Assembly (NCBI GenBank): GCA_017795085.1
Contig: CP051246.1
Coordinates: 2,544,514-2,608,513, forward strand
Direction of reading: 5' to 3'
DNA from: Salegentibacter sp.
Lineage (GTDB): Bacteria > Bacteroidota > Bacteroidia > Flavobacteriales > Flavobacteriaceae
Length of the DNA: 64,000 nucleotides
The notes beneath the pieces were generated by a model. That model did not search any database, was not told the origin of the DNA, and worked only from the letters and a program-made list of their open reading frames with translations. The position numbers and the translations under genes are program-made. Shown piece by piece: positions 1-8,013 of this stretch. Position 1 is the first letter of the stretch; every line of letters starts with the position of its first letter.

Positions 1-549
1 AATCCATTGTGAATCTATAATAATGAGATGAACATCGTCTGAAATATCGACAAACGACATTCCGCATTCCGGTTCCGGCAACCAAACCTGATCTTGATTG
101 GGAAGTTCATTTTCTATAAAATCCTTTTGGTTTTTTATAGCCTGAATGCCTTCGCTATACCAATCATGATTTCCAGGAATAAAATGCACATCGCCTTGAA
201 AATCTTTTAAGATTTGAAGTTGATTGGTCATCACTTTTTCAGCTTGTAAGCGATTTTCTTTCCCTTGGCTGGGCATGCCTGCCGGATAAATATTGTCGCC
301 TAAAATCAAAACTTTGTCTTTCTTTGTGTTTTTATCCTGGGTAAAAATATTGAAAGCTGCTAAACCCGGGGCAATTCCTGAGAGGCCTTCATTTCCGGTA
401 TCGCCAATTAGATAAAAGCTTTGACTGATGTCGTTTTTAGAAAAGGGGGTTGTAATTTTATCATCCGGCGCATGGCTATATTCTGAATCATAAGTAGCGC
501 AAGAAAAAAATAAAAAAGAGAGCAGTAAGGCTTGTATCTTTTTAAGCAT
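1..549 (-). CDS. Metallophosphoesterase lipoprotein (5' part, cut by window edge)
   Basis: Translating from the ATG at 549 down to base 1 gives 183 residues without a stop, so the C-terminus lies outside the window. The N-terminus is a lipoprotein signal: MLKKIQ, a hydrophobic run, and a lipobox ending in Cys17. Three calcineurin-like phosphoesterase motifs follow: IGDTGNEG near residue 48, LGDNIYPAG near 83 and PGNHDWYSEG near 123. Asp, Asn and His in these motifs normally bind the two metal ions. The product is probably an outer-membrane-anchored or periplasmic phosphatase of the purple-acid-phosphatase or alkaline type. The substrate cannot be told. It is divergent from the HD/PycTM pseudogene, only 47 bp away. 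Confidence 0.85.
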   Translation of the reverse strand, partial: MLKKIQALLLSFLFFSCATYDSEYSHAPDDKITTPFSKNDISQSFYLIGDTGNEGLSGIAPGLAAFNIFTQDKNTKKDKVLILGDNIYPAGMPSQGKENRLQAEKVMTNQLQILKDFQGDVHFIPGNHDWYSEGIQAIKNQKDFIENELPNQDQVWLPEPECGMSFVDISDDVHLIIIDSQWI

Positions 550-1718
550 ATCCTAAATTGTAAATGGTTTAAGGTTTCACTTAACTTTTTAATATCATGA
601 CAGATTTAATTTTTAAAATCAAAGACTTTGTACTTCACTTATTCAAAGATAAGCTTTCTAAAAATTATATTTATCATAATTTTAACCATACCAAACGTGT
701 TGTTGAAAGTGCTTCGTTCTTAGCTGAAAAAGAAGGAATTTCTTCAGAAGACAAAGAAATATTGCTGATTGCGGTTTGGTTTCATGATACCGGTTACACC
801 GAATCGTATGAAAATCATGAAACACAAAGTATCGAAATTGCTTTGGATTTTTTAGAAAAACAGACTGATTTTAGTTCTAAAAATTGCAAACAGTAAAAAA
901 TTTAATCGCAGTAACTGAACTTTGTGAAGTACCAAAAACCAAATTGTAAAAAATCCTGAAAGATGCCGATTGTTCACATTTTGCACGTGAAGATTTTAAT
1001 GAAATTAGCGAGTTGTTCCGCCAGGAATTGAAATTACTTGGTAAGGCCAATTACGAACCATTGAAATGGCAAAACCTCAACATCCAAATGCTATCGGAGA
1101 AGCATCAATTTTACACCGATTATGCGGTTGAATTTTGGCAACCCAAAAAACAAGACAACCTTATCAAGCTTATAAAGGCTATAAATAAAAAAGAAAAACG
1201 TGTAGAAAAAGAACGTATAAAAGCTAAATATAAAACTGAGTATAAAAACGAAAGCCCGGAGCGCAGTATTCAAACTTTGTTTCGTGTTACTTTGCGTAAT
1301 CATTTAAAATTAAGCGATATCGCTGATACAAAAGCCAATATTCTACTGTCAGTGAATGCTATTATCATTTCTCTAGCTTTGGCAAATATCATTCCGAAAC
1401 TGGACAACCCCAATAATGAGCATTTGATGACCCCGAACTTGATTTTGATTTGTTTTAGCGTGGCTTCTATAATTCTTTCCATTCTCTCCACACGTCCAAA
1501 TGTGACTTCCGGTAAATTCACCAAAAACACAAGTAATAAACCGGGAAGTGAATATTCTGTTTTTTGGGAATTTTCATAAAATGAAATATGAAGATTATCT
1601 TTGGGGCCTTAAAGAAATCATTCAGGATAAGGAGTTTGTTTACGAAGCACTTGTCAAAGATTTATATCTTTTGGGCAAAGTTTTGGACAGAAAATATCGT
1701 TTACTACCAATGACGTCT

Positions 1719-3026
1719 TTATGTATATGACTTATTATCAATAATTTGCATATTAAGTTCTTTTGCCAATTTCTTTATGTTTTTCTCTTTTCTCTCTTTT
1801 AATTTTTGCTTGTAATTTTGTGCGTTTTGCTTTACATAATCCATACCTTCCATAAATAATTTCCAGTACAGGATTGCTAGTTTTCTTGCCATAGCTTTTA
1901 TGGCGACTATACCTCCTTTCCTGCTTCGTATTCTTCTGCCAAATTCACCTAATGCAGAGTTCTTATTGTTGATTAAACCAAATGCAACATCCTTGAAGAC
2001 TTGTCCGGCATAATTTACTTTTCTCCTTTTTTTTGACTTCTTCTTTTTTCCTGAATGATTTTGTCCAGGTGCCAAGCCCAACCAAGATGTGAATTTTTTC
2101 TCTGTACTCCATTTGCTTAAATCATAACCTATTTCTGCTGTTAATTTAAGCCAAGAATAGTCGGTCATGCCCTCTAAGACCGTTGGATCATATCCCTTAT
2201 GTAAACCAATTAGGTTAGCTCCCAAATTTTTAACCTTTGGCTTGTTGTGACGTATGGGTTTGCGTCTCTTTTCCAAGTCCTTATCATCCTTGTCATTTCC
2301 TGATTTCTTGAGTTGTTCCTCTATTTCTACATCACATAAGGCTATTTGTTGTTGATAAAATTGATAGGAATCATACGCTTGTCTTAGGGCAAACAAACCT
2401 GCTTCTGTATAGTAGCCTTCAAGTGATTTTTCTACTTCATTTCGTTTGTTTTTCAATATCCTTTTGTCGCAAAGCGAAGTGAGTTTCTTTTTATCCCGCT
2501 CTCCTGATAATATGGATTCTATGATTTTCATCCCGCTTGCACCGTGGATTTGGCTTATCACTTCCTTTAATCGTATGTTCATCTCTATCAATGCCTTTTG
2601 CATATGTTGTATGTGCATTGAAGCGCTTCTTAAGTGGTCTTCCCTTATACGGTTGTAACTACGCAAATTTTTCATCTCTTCCTCTAAGGTAAAACAGCGG
2701 TTCAGTAAACCATAACTATGCAATTGTTGTATCCATTGGCAATCTTTTACATCTGTTTTTCGTCCAGGAACTTGTTTTGTTTCCCGACCATCTACCAACC
2801 AAACATCAAAACCAAAATTTTCCAATATCATATAAAGGATTACCCAGTAATTACCTGTGGCTTCCATGGCCACACTTTCAACCTTGTTCAATGCTAAGAA
2901 ATTAGCACATAAAGTAAAATCTTCCGTGAAGGTTTTAAAACTCTTTACAGTACCATCTTCAAGGGCCACAAAGATATCTTTGGCCCCAATATCAATCCCA
3001 GCTACATTGCTTTTTAACTTCTTCAT
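1719..3026 (-). CDS. IS110-family transposase (DEDD recombinase)
   Basis: 435 residues, intact. The N-terminal RuvC-like DEDD domain shows GIDIGAKD near residue 10, VAMEATGNYW near 55, and the family hallmark VPGRKTDVKDCQWIQ near 87-101. A charged middle region follows (residues 200-260, rich in K, E and D). The C-terminal transposase_20 domain has GYDLSKWSTEKKFTSWLGLAPG near 305, followed by NHSGKKKK, where the catalytic serine of the family is expected. Proteins of this family recombine DNA guided by a bridge RNA made from the element's noncoding end. Nothing suggests the gene is damaged, so the element may still be active. Confidence 0.95.
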   Translation of the reverse strand: MKKLKSNVAGIDIGAKDIFVALEDGTVKSFKTFTEDFTLCANFLALNKVESVAMEATGNYWVILYMILENFGFDVWLVDGRETKQVPGRKTDVKDCQWIQQLHSYGLLNRCFTLEEEMKNLRSYNRIREDHLRSASMHIQHMQKALIEMNIRLKEVISQIHGASGMKIIESILSGERDKKKLTSLCDKRILKNKRNEVEKSLEGYYTEAGLFALRQAYDSYQFYQQQIALCDVEIEEQLKKSGNDKDDKDLEKRRKPIRHNKPKVKNLGANLIGLHKGYDPTVLEGMTDYSWLKLTAEIGYDLSKWSTEKKFTSWLGLAPGQNHSGKKKKSKKRRKVNYAGQVFKDVAFGLINNKNSALGEFGRRIRSRKGGIVAIKAMARKLAILYWKLFMEGMDYVKQNAQNYKQKLKERKEKNIKKLAKELNMQIIDNKSYT

Positions 3027-3240
3027 CTCTTTAAAATTTAGAATTATACAAAATGATAATCCTTATACCTTTAAAGCTAAAGTAAAATGAAAAACTACCA
3101 AACGGGTTCGAAACACCAAAATTAAATCCGCTACTTTAAAGGGCCAAACTCAGAAACAGGTTGATAACACTATTGGGTGATCGGCTACGCTGTACAAGAA
3201 ATATCAATGCAAAAATAAACGTCACTTTTGATTAAATAAA
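3027..3240 (-). ncRNA. Candidate bridge RNA in the leader of the IS110 element
   Basis: This is the noncoding stretch between the element's end and the transposase start. Read in the transposase direction it contains TCTGAGT (plus-strand ACTCAGA, 3148-3154). That equals the reconstructed target across the core (AATCTGAGTAAAC). Further 3' it contains TTGGTAG (plus-strand CTACCAA, 3095-3101), which equals the element's own right end plus core (CTACCAA at 1704-1710). The order is target match first and donor match second, as described for bridge RNAs of IS110 elements. The matching right-hand guides were not clearly found. RNA ends and fold are inferred, not seen. Confidence 0.55.
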
Positions 3241-3332
3241 ATTTGGAAAATTTTCGGAGGCTCAGATTGACTTACACAATTTTTATGCTTGGCATCATTG
3301 TGTCTGTTATCAGTTTCTTTTTGGCTTTCAAC

Positions 3333-5705
3333 TTAATTTAAAGATTTCATCAAATCGTCATAATTTAAAGATTTGTTTTTCTGATTGTTTTTGTGGTATA
3401 AAATATTTATCCGAATAGCTTTTAAACCGGAAACACCTTGTAAATTCTGGACTTCCAAAATTTCTATTTCTTCTCCTAAATACTTGATTTGTTGCAGGTA
3501 TTTTATGTATTTTAAGTATTCGCGTTCACTTTCTTTTTGTGCGTAAACAATAGTCATTTTACCTTTCTGGGTGATGCGTTCTTCTGTGTTTTTAACAAAA
3601 GCTTTATCTATTCGTTTTTTAATAATCTCATAGCGCGTATTATAAGTGCCATCTACGTCAAAATGTTTTTCATCCATTCTGTATTTGATGGATAAAGTTG
3701 AATTGAACACAAAAATCATAGATCTTGCTTCCAGCTTTAATGGTCTTTTTCTTTGGAAATTATAAAATTCATTTTCCATTTCGCACATGGTTTTCAGTTG
3801 CCACAACCTTAAATTTTGCAGCATAATTTCAGAAAAATCTTCCTCCTCATTAATAGACTGGCCGATGTAAATGTTGTGTTCCACGCCATCGGTTTTATAT
3901 CGTTCAAAATAATGCGGGAATATTTTTTGGGCCTCAATCTGCTTTTGGTCAATCATTTCGGCCATAATTTGATTTATTTGCGTTACTGCATTATCAAAAC
4001 GGTTTCTTTGCTTGAAAAAGACTTCATTTCTGGATTCCAAATCGTTAAAAAATTGAGTCACCTGTGGTTTTATTTCAGCAATATGTGTTTCGATATGACG
4101 GAGGATTGGGTCTACATCATATTTCATCAGGTCCATTATTTTTTGTTCGCTCGAAGCCGTAACCCCTTTTATTAGAGAAGCCAGCTTGTTGGAAATCCTA
4201 AAGCTGATTTGTTCGTAAATTGGAATAGGCTGAAGTTCAAAAGCTGAATTGACAATATTGAGAGCTTTATTCAATTGCGCGGTATAATCTTCTTGAATGG
4301 CTTCGTTTCTCAGGCTTGAAGATCCAGCAATGTCTATCTGGCCGTACAACGGATAAACGTCTTCAAATTTAATGGCTTTAAAACTTTTGTTTTTATCTTC
4401 AGGGTTGTTAATTAATCGTTTGGCTTCTTCTTCAAACTTCCATTCTACGCTAGGATGGATAGAGGTACATTCACTTTGGATTATGGCTTTCACATTATTT
4501 TGAAATTCTGCAAAAAAATGTCCTACAGTTTCAGCAATATATGGTACAACATCGTCCAATTTTGTGGCATTGATATTATTCAGTTCATTTTTTCTAAAAG
4601 CAACCAACTCCATAATTGCCAACAATTTTCCATTTTTTGTAATCGGTGCCAAAATAGCAGATTCTACACCTTGATTTTGTAAGCTTTGGGCAAAAATGTT
4701 GTCCGGGTTTTTATTGAAATAATCCTTTATATTGGTAATGCAGAAGTAATGGTTTTTTTTAACTAGATTACTATAAGCTTCAGCACAAAAGGCTTTATGG
4801 CAGTTCGCATTGTTGACTGCTTCAAGGATATAAGAATGGATATTTTGAAAATTCAGGTTTTGAAAACGTTCGGTCGATTCATCAAACAAAGTAAATCCAA
4901 ATTCTAAATTTTGAATATTAAAAATCGATTTTAAAATTTCAGACATTTTTTTTGAAATCAACCTCGAATCGGTCTTGATATTGTGGCTAAGCAAGAGGGA
5001 TTTCAATTCAGAAATACCATCATCTGAAGTCACATCCGTGAAATTCATAATGGTAAAACCTTTAAAAACCCAGGATTCCGGCGGGAATTTTTCCATCCAC
5101 AAGTCTGTATTTTCATAATTGATAAGCAATTCATCAACATCTGCTTCTGTAATATCCACGCTTTTTTCAGTAGGAAAAATATCTACAAAATCTGCATTTA
5201 TGAATAAACGGTAATTTCTTATATTACCATATTGATCGGGAATGTCGTAGTAAATCGGCCTGGAAAAGTCCAGATTATAACCATAGTATTTATTCAAAAT
5301 AATAACACAGGCAAAGATATAGTTCACTTCAGGATTGAAGTTTCGAGGTTGAAATTCAAAAATATCTTTGTTGGCATTGGCTAAAATTTCTTTTAAACGA
5401 TCGGAAGTTTTAAAAATTTTAGACCGAAATGGTAAGGCTGCTGCTTTGATTTCATTTTTGGATAACATATCGGGAAACAGATCGTCCAAAAGTACATCAA
5501 TTGGTTTCTGGTATTGTTTTAAATCAATTTTTTTATCCTCAAGACCTGAAAAGAGTTCCGGAAAATCTTTAGAATATTCCAAAACACTTTCTATATACTT
5601 TATCGACAATGCTTTATTCTCAGTTTCTAGTCGGTTTTTAAACTCGTCCAGAACCTTTTGAAAACTGATTTGTATGGAAAAAGGATATTGTAATTTTTGT
5701 TGCAT
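3333..5705 (-). CDS. GAF-domain protein, large, function unknown
   Basis: 790 residues with no signal peptide or membrane segment, so probably cytoplasmic. A GAF-like domain can be made out at about residues 270-420 (LEFGFTLFDES ... VESAILAPITKNGKLLAIMELV). Such domains bind small ligands or mediate dimerisation. The N-terminal 250 residues and the C-terminal 350 residues match nothing I recognise with certainty. The C-terminal half is helical, with many charged residues. Large GAF proteins of this build occur as single genes in many Bacteroidota. The 3' end overlaps the end of the HD/PycTM pseudogene by 9 bp in convergent orientation, so the two genes were neighbours before the IS110 insertion. 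Confidence 0.75.
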   Translation of the reverse strand: MQQKLQYPFSIQISFQKVLDEFKNRLETENKALSIKYIESVLEYSKDFPELFSGLEDKKIDLKQYQKPIDVLLDDLFPDMLSKNEIKAAALPFRSKIFKTSDRLKEILANANKDIFEFQPRNFNPEVNYIFACVIILNKYYGYNLDFSRPIYYDIPDQYGNIRNYRLFINADFVDIFPTEKSVDITEADVDELLINYENTDLWMEKFPPESWVFKGFTIMNFTDVTSDDGISELKSLLLSHNIKTDSRLISKKMSEILKSIFNIQNLEFGFTLFDESTERFQNLNFQNIHSYILEAVNNANCHKAFCAEAYSNLVKKNHYFCITNIKDYFNKNPDNIFAQSLQNQGVESAILAPITKNGKLLAIMELVAFRKNELNNINATKLDDVVPYIAETVGHFFAEFQNNVKAIIQSECTSIHPSVEWKFEEEAKRLINNPEDKNKSFKAIKFEDVYPLYGQIDIAGSSSLRNEAIQEDYTAQLNKALNIVNSAFELQPIPIYEQISFRISNKLASLIKGVTASSEQKIMDLMKYDVDPILRHIETHIAEIKPQVTQFFNDLESRNEVFFKQRNRFDNAVTQINQIMAEMIDQKQIEAQKIFPHYFERYKTDGVEHNIYIGQSINEEEDFSEIMLQNLRLWQLKTMCEMENEFYNFQRKRPLKLEARSMIFVFNSTLSIKYRMDEKHFDVDGTYNTRYEIIKKRIDKAFVKNTEERITQKGKMTIVYAQKESEREYLKYIKYLQQIKYLGEEIEILEVQNLQGVSGLKAIRINILYHKNNQKNKSLNYDDLMKSLN

Positions 5706-5916
5706 TCTGTAAAGTTACGATTAACAAGGTTATTTTTCAAATAAGGTCATTAGTGAGTCAGGGCAAACGCATCTTATCTTAAAGTTGTTCTTTAACAGCT
5801 TAAGAATAAAATGATAAATCACTGATTTTCAGGTTAAATTTTGTTGTTTTTATTTTAAATTATCTGTATAGTATACAGCAGGATTTTGTAGAAAAGGTAA
5901 TCAATAGAGAAGCCGA

Positions 5917-6195
5917 AAAAAGGCTACAGGATATTATATCTCAAACCATAGGGCAAAGGCCGGGGAATTTCAAAAAGCAATCCGATCTCACTGGGCCATA
6001 GAGAACAAACTGCATTGGACCTTGGATATGGCCTTTGGCGAAGCAAAGATGCCTCTCACAAGAGGACGGGGAACTCCGCTCAAAACTTTTCCATCCTGAA
6101 CAAAATTGCACTCAAGCTGCTCAAGAACGAAGACCGAAAAAAAGGAATCAAAAAAAGGCTACAATGATTACATGCTGAAAGTGCTAAAATTATGA
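5917..6195 (+). pseudogene. Remnant of an ISAs1-family transposase (C-terminal part)
   Basis: In one frame from 5932 the sequence reads YYISNHRAKAGEFQKAIR and then SHWAIENKLHWTLDMAFGE. This is the hallmark C-terminal block of ISAs1-family transposases. After about 6040 a shifted frame continues with NSAQNFSILNKIALKLLKN and then GIKKRL. A later piece reads YMLKVLK, ending near 6195. At least two frameshifts and the missing N-terminal two thirds show a dead fragment. No ends of the original element were found. Confidence 0.8.
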
Positions 6196-6294
6196 TGCGT
6201 CCCTGATCAGTCGAAATATTTCCGGCCTGTCAAAGGAATCCAACGAGCTTTTAGGGACCAAAACCGGGCCGTACTCTTTAGGGCCTCTTCGATA

Positions 6295-6375
6295 CCGATT
6301 GTTCGTCATCCACGAATAAGAGCAGAATCAAATCCTTTTGATCCGGAACATAAAGACTATAATGAAACGAGACTC
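6295..6375 (+). pseudogene. Short fragment resembling the C-terminus of a group II intron reverse transcriptase
   Basis: The frame reads PIVRHPRIRAESNPFDPE and continues HKDYNETR. This resembles the stretch near the C-terminus of many group II intron-encoded proteins (PIVRHVKI..EANPYDP..). The identification rests on memory of the motif only. No intron RNA domain V/VI hairpin was found around it. It lies between two other transposase remnants. Confidence 0.35.
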
Positions 6376-6392
6376 TCTTTGTTATTTGTAAA

Positions 6393-6500
6393 ATGCATGA
6401 AGTGAATCCTTATGAATGGTTGAAATATACCTTAGAGAATATCATGACCATCAAGTACAAGGACATCCGCGAATTAAAGGAATTACGGCGGAACAAATAA
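6393..6500 (+). pseudogene. C-terminal remnant of an IS66-type transposase
   Basis: 35 codons ending in TAA at 6498-6500. The text HEVNPYEWLKYTLENI, followed by KYKDIRELKELRRNK, fits the end of IS66-family transposases (VNPYEWL..VL..I ... L..LLP). Nothing upstream in this frame continues the protein. The IS982 element lies 15 bp downstream. Confidence 0.55.
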
Positions 6501-6506
6501 GCAATA

Positions 6507-6515
6507 ATTACTTAT
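6507..6515. repeat. 9-bp target site duplication, left copy (IS982)
   Basis: ATTACTTAT occurs directly outside the left inverted repeat and again at 7554-7562 outside the right one. A perfect 9-bp match at both ends points to duplication of the target on insertion. Confidence 0.8.
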
Positions 6516-7553
6516 GCGAATCAAGGGTTAAAATATTAAAGTTATAAAAGCCGCAGCCAATCTTCCATATGCATGTACTGTTAATCCCTTAGTAGATCTT
6601 GCCCGGTGTGCATCTTGTATATCGGATTTTTCAATGAGCCAATTAAACAATGACTCAATAGGCTGCCTTACTTTGGATACAGCCCTAGAGTATAGGTCAT
6701 TGGCTGCCCTGTCAAAATTTTTTAAGGATTGTGGCATCCCTTTGACTCCTTTGACCGGTGTAAGCATGTGTGAATTATAGTGGTCTTCTATTCCTTCAAA
6801 GAACTCTTTGTTGTTATATATTTTGTCTCCTATGAATATCCTGTTTTCCATTGTGCTCCACTGCTCTTTGAACAGGCTTAGGTCATTTACCGATGCAGGT
6901 GTAAACATGATTTCTTCTGGATAGGGCATTTTCCCTTGTCGACGAAAACCCAGCGCATGTAGTTTCATTCCATAATAGTACATGGATTTGGTGGAACAAT
7001 AGCCTTTATCTGTAATTTCCCTGGCAACTTTGCCAGCTCTTTTCCCGGAACATGTTATAATGGGCATGGAATCCAATAGGCTTTGGCTCTTTGAACAGTC
7101 TTGGGGATGGAATTCCTTAATGATTGTCCCACTAAGCTTGTCCAGCACACCGGACAACCTGTTGAGCCTATTGTTAAAAGCCTGATAAGTTCCCAAATTG
7201 GGGAACCAGTCCAAAAGGTAGTCCATGGCAAACCGATGAATTTGTTTGATTTTAAAATATTCTTGATAATACATCACGTATAGATAAATGGCAAGGATTT
7301 CCTCATCGCTGAGCTTGGGTTCTTTGTTGTTGCTGAAGCGTTCACATTCAAACCAAAGACCTTCTTCAAATTTTTCACATACATAACAATAAATTTTTAC
7401 TAATTTAGAGTGCTTGTCGTTGGGATTCATTACTTATATGGTGTTTGAAATCACATATAAGTTACTGATTATCAGCGGCTTGTACAAGTCTAAGGCGTTG
7501 TTTTTCAACAAATTAGACTTGTTTTTTTGTTATTATTTCAACCCTTGATTAGC
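6516..7553 (-). mobile_element. IS982-family insertion sequence, 1038 bp
   Basis: Imperfect terminal inverted repeats of 20 bp flank the transposase: 6516-6535 (GCGAATCAAGGGTTAAAATA) and the reverse complement of 7534-7553 (GCTAATCAAGGGTTGAAATA), with 2 mismatches. Perfect 9-bp direct repeats sit outside them. The single gene is intact. It landed in an area already full of older transposase fragments. Confidence 0.88.
6528..7430 (-). CDS. IS982-family transposase
   Basis: 300 residues, usual length for the family. The N-terminal helical part includes LSDEEILAIYLYVMYY near residue 40. The DDE domain begins at LLDSMPIITCSGKRAGK near 118 (first Asp), followed by GYCSTKSMYYYGMKLHALGF. The second Asp is in FIGDKIYNN near 197, and the Glu is in RQPIESLFNWLIEK near 257. 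All three catalytic acids are present, so the enzyme could be active. The stop lies only about 12 bp inside the left end of the element. Confidence 0.93.
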   Translation of the reverse strand: MNPNDKHSKLVKIYCYVCEKFEEGLWFECERFSNNKEPKLSDEEILAIYLYVMYYQEYFKIKQIHRFAMDYLLDWFPNLGTYQAFNNRLNRLSGVLDKLSGTIIKEFHPQDCSKSQSLLDSMPIITCSGKRAGKVAREITDKGYCSTKSMYYYGMKLHALGFRRQGKMPYPEEIMFTPASVNDLSLFKEQWSTMENRIFIGDKIYNNKEFFEGIEDHYNSHMLTPVKGVKGMPQSLKNFDRAANDLYSRAVSKVRQPIESLFNWLIEKSDIQDAHRARSTKGLTVHAYGRLAAAFITLIF

Positions 7554-7562
7554 ATTACTTAT
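7554..7562. repeat. 9-bp target site duplication, right copy (IS982)
   Basis: ATTACTTAT, identical to 6507-6515, lies directly after the right inverted repeat of the IS982 element. Confidence 0.8.
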
Positions 7563-7673
7563 CATTTATAAGGGGACTTAGCCGATTAGATACATTAAAT
7601 CGGAGGGAACGACCGGAATTTCAGTTTTATATAGTGTCGCCTAAAACCTCGAACCGGGGCTTTAACAGGGAAT

Positions 7674-7913
7674 TTGAAAAAAGGTGCCGTCCTTATCATC
7701 CGTTTAAGTGTAGATTTAGCATCTGAATTTGGCTATACCAAACTCGAGCTCGAAAGTTTGCCTCACTATGCCAGTGCCTTAAAATTGTATAAAAAATCAG
7801 GATTCAACTTTTTAGGAATGGTTGAACTTGAAGAAACAAATGACCTTCCCAAGCATTATCCCCTGTTTGTTTATTTGCAAATTAATACTATTCGGCATTA
7901 TTATTTATATTAA
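7674..7913 (+). pseudogene. Beheaded GNAT acetyltransferase (C-terminal half)
   Basis: From about 7700 the frame reads LASEFGYTKLELESLPHYAS and continues ALKLYKKSGF..LG. This is the last alpha helix and strands of the GNAT fold (A..LGY..L.LES.....A...Y.K.GF). The acetyl-CoA binding loop and everything before it are missing. The first 20 or so codons do not look like GNAT sequence. No start codon in a sensible position is visible. The 7563-7673 stretch before it contains coding-like text I cannot assign. The gene probably lost its front when mobile elements entered this region. Confidence 0.6.
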
Positions 7914-7914
7914 A

Positions 7915-7943
7915 AAGAGACTGCCTTTTTCAGACAGTCTCTT
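7915..7943 (-). terminator. Rho-independent terminator of the CHRD lipoprotein gene
   Basis: Stem AAGAGACTG (7915-7923) pairs perfectly with CAGTCTCTT (7935-7943) around an 11-nt loop. On the minus strand the stem is followed by a U-run (A-run at 7912-7916). It lies about 70 bp after the stop of the CHRD gene. Confidence 0.75.
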
Positions 7944-8013
7944 AGCTGATAGAATTGAAAGTTTTAAGTGCTTAAAACCTAAATTCTCCTTGAACTTTGA
8001 ACTACTAGGTTTC

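Larger units (their letters stand above)
1704..3260 (-). mobile_element. IS110-family insertion sequence, about 1.56 kb
   Basis: The ends were set by the interrupted gene. The left flank ends ...TATCGTTTA-CT at 1704-1705 and the right flank starts CT-CAGATTGACT at 3261-3262. Joining them at a single CT restores Y-R-L-L-R-L-T-Y-T-I-F in frame, the expected end of the HD/PycTM protein. The element is therefore 1557 bp with one CT at each junction. No terminal inverted repeats are evident, as is usual for IS110. The transposase reads leftwards, with only about 14 bp after its stop and 234 bp before its start. That layout is typical of the IS110 subgroup, whose guide RNA is encoded upstream of the recombinase. 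Confidence 0.88.
597..3341 (+). pseudogene. HD-domain + PycTM-like (DUF5706) gene, broken by frameshifts, a nonsense codon and an IS110 insertion
   Basis: Residues from 597 form an HD phosphohydrolase-like domain (YHNFNHT, then WFHDTGY, then a further His). The frame changes near 870-884, a TAA interrupts at 947-949, and the frame changes again near 1530-1548. The middle part (1013-1579) has the features of the PycTM domain: ADTKANILLSVNAIIISLAL, a second membrane helix, and STRPNVTSGKF. The next part carries FFGNFHKM and KDLYLLGKVLDRKYRLL. The IS110 element then splits the gene, and its end (RLTYTIFMLGIIVSVISFF..., stop 3339-3341) lies beyond the element. PycTM proteins act as membrane effectors in Pycsar anti-phage systems, but HD-PycTM proteins are also common single genes in Bacteroidota, and no cyclase is adjacent. 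The copy is non-functional as it stands. Confidence 0.85.

Noticed and set aside
597..1703. Complete Pycsar anti-phage system
   Set aside because: Only the effector-like gene is present and it is broken; no nucleotide cyclase gene is adjacent.
5869..5880. 12-base word TAGTATACAGCA shared with 18453-18464
   Set aside because: The match does not extend beyond 12 bases in either direction and has no structure; it is probably chance.
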